Source: JADFOI01 sp965218935
GTDB lineage: Bacteria; Acidobacteriota; UBA6911; RPQK01; JADFOI01
DNA: 64,000 nt
Direction: 5' to 3'
Assembly (NCBI GenBank): GCA_965218935.1
Contig: CBDCMH010000001.1
Span: forward strand, 124,001 to 188,000
In this document: positions 61,952 through 64,000 of the stretch, one piece after another
How the letters are laid out: each line of letters opens with the position of its first letter
Position numbering within the stretch: position 1 is the stretch's first letter
Position numbers and translations under genes: made by a program
The notes under the pieces: generated by a model
What the model was told of the DNA's origin: nothing
Databases searched by the model: none
The model's input: the letters and a program-made list of their open reading frames with translations, nothing else

Positions 61952-62950
61952 CTAAGAGACAGTGGGAACCGATGCTGATCGGGCTAGTTTAGCATTGATC
62001 GCCTGCCGACGGGCAAGGGTGACTCCTTTCAATCTTCTCCTTTTTGTGTGGATGGAATCTCGTCTTGCGAAGTACATGTCATCGGGTGTGACGTTACCCA
62101 GGGCCTCGTGATAGCGCCTGGAGTTGTAGTAGTCGATAAAGACCGCGATTTCTCGCTCCAACTCCTCGGGTGTCTCCCAGACCATTAGGTTGATGCGTTC
62201 CTTGCAGGAACGATGGTAGCGTTCGATCTTCCCGTTGGTCTGGGGATGATAGGGTGAGGCCAGGATGTGGCCCAGTCCCTTGGTCTCCAGATACTGACCA
62301 AAGTCTTTGGAGATCAAAGCCGGTCCGCGGTCTGTCACCAGCCGGGGCCGATCAGACAACGGAGCCTGTTCCACACCCGTTCTCTCACAAGCCGCCTCGA
62401 CCACCTGGCTGAAGTCTCCAGCACGCATGGCCGTGTGAAGTCCCCAGGCCAGGATCCTCCGGCTAAAGTCATCCAGTACTGAGATCAGATAGTACCAGCC
62501 CCAGTTCTTGACCAGAAGATAGGTCGCATCCGTTTGCCACTGCTGGTTGGGTCGGGTCGTCTTGATTCGATATTCCGATTCGGCTGGAAAGCTCCGGAGT
62601 TGAACCTCCCGAATCAGCCCTTCCGCTTTCAAAATCCGGTAGACCGAGGATTCCGAGACCGTAAACCCGCACCTATCCGTCACCTGGCAGCTCACTTCTC
62701 GTGAGGACCACTCTGGAAACAGCAGCGCCATCTCCAGGATTCGGTCCCGTTCTTTGGGCAGGATCTGATTCCAAACCCGTCCTGATCCTGGGGGACGGTC
62801 CCGCAAGCCTGCCAACCCCCTCTTTCGAAAGGGGTGTCTCCAGCGATAGTAGGTCGAGCGGGGGATCTCGAGTTGATCCAGCACCTCCCGGACCGGTAAC
62901 TCGGAGGCCTCCACTGTCCTTAAAACTTCCAGCTTGTGCTCGCTGAGCAT
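61952..62950 (-). CDS. IS3-family transposase OrfB, copy 2
   Basis: 332 residues, the same as copy 1 apart from Pro in place of His in the early motif YRWRHPFRKRG. DDE residues are present (QTDATYLL, VTDRGPALIS, KIERYHRSCKE). Apparently intact. Confidence 0.92.
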   Translation of the reverse strand: MLSEHKLEVLRTVEASELPVREVLDQLEIPRSTYYRWRHPFRKRGLAGLRDRPPGSGRVWNQILPKERDRILEMALLFPEWSSREVSCQVTDRCGFTVSESSVYRILKAEGLIREVQLRSFPAESEYRIKTTRPNQQWQTDATYLLVKNWGWYYLISVLDDFSRRILAWGLHTAMRAGDFSQVVEAACERTGVEQAPLSDRPRLVTDRGPALISKDFGQYLETKGLGHILASPYHPQTNGKIERYHRSCKERINLMVWETPEELEREIAVFIDYYNSRRYHEALGNVTPDDMYFARRDSIHTKRRRLKGVTLARRQAINAKLARSASVPTVS

Positions 62951-62970
62951 CCTCTGATACCTCCTTCGCC

Positions 62971-63297
62971 TTACAGGCCCAAACTTTTTTTTAGCTTTTG
63001 GTTCTCCACTACCGTCTCGGCCACCGCCTTCTTCAAGGCTTCATTCTCCTCCTTCAAGCGACGCACCTCACCGGAAGTCGCATTCCGTTGGGTCTCCCGG
63101 GTTAGACCGTTTTTGCCCGAATCCAGGAAGGCCTTGGACCACTTGTAGTAGATCGAAGGTTGAATCCCTTCTTTGCGGCACAGTTCGGTGACGGGAATCT
63201 CTCCGCGGAGCCCCTCCAAAACGATGTGGATCTTTTCTTCGGCCGTGAATCTCCGGCGGGTGGCCCTACGGATCTGTTTGACGACGTCTGTGGTCAT
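62971..63297 (-). CDS. IS3-family transposase OrfA, copy 2
   Basis: 108 residues, same sequence as copy 1 (HTH VTELCRKEGIQPSIYYKWSK; coiled coil VRRLKEENEALKKAVAE). Separated from orfB by 20 bases. Confidence 0.88.
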   Translation of the reverse strand: MTTDVVKQIRRATRRRFTAEEKIHIVLEGLRGEIPVTELCRKEGIQPSIYYKWSKAFLDSGKNGLTRETQRNATSGEVRRLKEENEALKKAVAETVVENQKLKKSLGL

Positions 63298-63364
63298 AGC
63301 GTTCTCCTTTTGGTTGTGCCATGACCAGCATCGGCTTGCTCTGATGGGCTGTCAAGATCAGCCC

Positions 63365-63394
63365 TTTGAGGGGGTGAGATCTCACCCCCTCAAA
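63365..63394. repeat. Perfect 30-bp palindrome inside IS3-like copy 2
   Basis: Same palindrome as 10460-10489 (TTTGAGGGGGTGAGA plus its reverse complement), located upstream of orfA. Confidence 0.7.
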
Positions 63395-63462
63395 CCTTCC
63401 AACTCTCTCTTAACTCTCGGCCCTATGTGTCCCACTTTCGCTGACGGGATACACCCTTTCGT

Positions 63463-63798
63463 TCAGGACTTGTCGTGTCGAGCCTTTTGCCGCAGTAGCT
63501 GGTCCACGTCTACCGCCTTCCCACCTCGGCGAACCTCGGGCAACGATTTGCGCCCTTTTGCTTGTTCAAGATCCTCAATATCGAGCCGCTGAAGCTCGCG
63601 CTTGAGGCGAAAGATCTCCCGCTCGGCCTTCATTGCCGCCTTCAACGCAGGAGCTTTCGCCGTCAGTTCCCGCCGCAACTTGAAGGCGACTTCGGACAGG
63701 CCGCCGTGGGCCTCAGCTACCGTTTCGAGCAGGTTCTGTCGTTCGTCTTCGGTCATGTTACTCAGAATTTCTATGTGCGCCTCAACGGCACAGATCAA
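63463..63798 (-). CDS. Small coiled-coil hypothetical protein
   Basis: 111 residues from 63798; a second in-frame ATG (MTEDERQNLLETVAEAHGGL) is equally possible. Charged helices (KLRRELTAKAPALKAAMKAE; REIFRLKRELQRLDIEDLEQ) suggest a coiled coil, with a basic C-terminus ending RQKARHDKS. No family recognised. Its stop is 10 bases from the IS end. It may be part of the accessory region beyond tRNA-fMet. In 63799-64000 I see no gene with support. Confidence 0.4.
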   Translation of the reverse strand: MICAVEAHIEILSNMTEDERQNLLETVAEAHGGLSEVAFKLRRELTAKAPALKAAMKAEREIFRLKRELQRLDIEDLEQAKGRKSLPEVRRGGKAVDVDQLLRQKARHDKS

Positions 63799-64000
63799 AG
63801 GATCTTCAGGATTTTATCAGATCGCAGGCGCTTATTATTAAGTTGAAGCGCATCTCTCACCTACCGGTAGAGACTTCGAGACAGGTTGTTGACACGAGAG
63901 GGCGGTATCTGAAACGTCGGATCATCATTCTCGCGCAACCGGCTCTTCCACAGCCATGCCGACGGGGATAATTTATCAGATTCCTCACTCTGCATCCGGA

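Larger units (their letters stand above)
61912..63453 (-). mobile_element. IS3-like insertion sequence, copy 2 (1542 bp)
   Basis: Same length and ends as copy 1 at 10401-11942, in inverse orientation. It disrupts the HipA-like gene. No target-site duplication seen next to the ends. Confidence 0.9.

Overview
The window is a bacterial chromosome segment of moderate GC, made of housekeeping and metabolic genes interrupted by several insertion sequences. No 16S rRNA or other lineage marker is present. Gene content (FtsX-type ABC permeases, exported SUMF1-like and ankyrin lipoproteins, a UbiD decarboxylase, ATP-dependent PEP carboxykinase, an Att-type transporter) would suit Acidobacteriota or a related Gram-negative group; that placement is a low-confidence inference.

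The most notable content is two likely selenoproteins. At 32906-33148 (+) a complete SelW/Rdx-like gene has an in-frame TGA exactly at the second position of its redox motif (C-D-D-U), behind a strong ribosome binding site. At 4453-4884 (-) an exported single-domain rhodanese has an in-frame TGA exactly at the catalytic cysteine, and the second half of the domain continues in the same frame. Each TGA is followed by a hairpin of bacterial SECIS type. No selA, selB, selC or selD lies in the window. TGA ends other genes here, so the genetic code is standard.

Layout. 1-5476: VOC fragment, serine beta-lactamase-like hydrolase, lectin-like secreted protein, small monooxygenase-like protein, ankyrin lipoprotein, then the rhodanese selenoprotein between two paralogous membrane-anchored genes. 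5567-12287: a decayed region with a palindromic element, a large SF1 helicase-nuclease pseudogene and an IS3-like element (1542 bp). 12308-18201: two-subunit molybdenum hydroxylase (IorA/IorB-like), a J-like membrane protein, and a RimK ligase paired with a RimB-like protease. 18229-24760: IS-rich region with two copies of a 1500-bp IS (called IS-B here) and one IS1182/IS5-like element, among a PilZ gene and TPR and HD-GYP fragments. 25034-29054: UbiD decarboxylase with a small overlapping partner, and an SLC13-type permease with four RCK_C domains. 29493-33494: tRNA-Asp, a third and inactivated IS-B copy, a G-quadruplex motif, a MITE-like element, a beta-CASP nuclease and the SelW-like gene.

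33595-46635: GNAT acetyltransferase, a pdxH-attE-attFG-attH overlapping operon, a ybbA-ybbP-type ABC pair divergent from a TesA-type esterase, an M28 peptidase-like protein and an EEP-family enzyme. 46730-61200: degenerate IS110 element, VKOR-like protein, SDR plus thiolase, pckA, cytochrome c, arsC, thiI, an antiporter, a TPR protein, a CCA-adding enzyme, a SUMF1-like lipoprotein and initiator tRNA-Met with a clear promoter. 61201-64000: accessory DNA with a HipA-like kinase cut off in its catalytic loop by a second, inverted copy of the IS3-like element.
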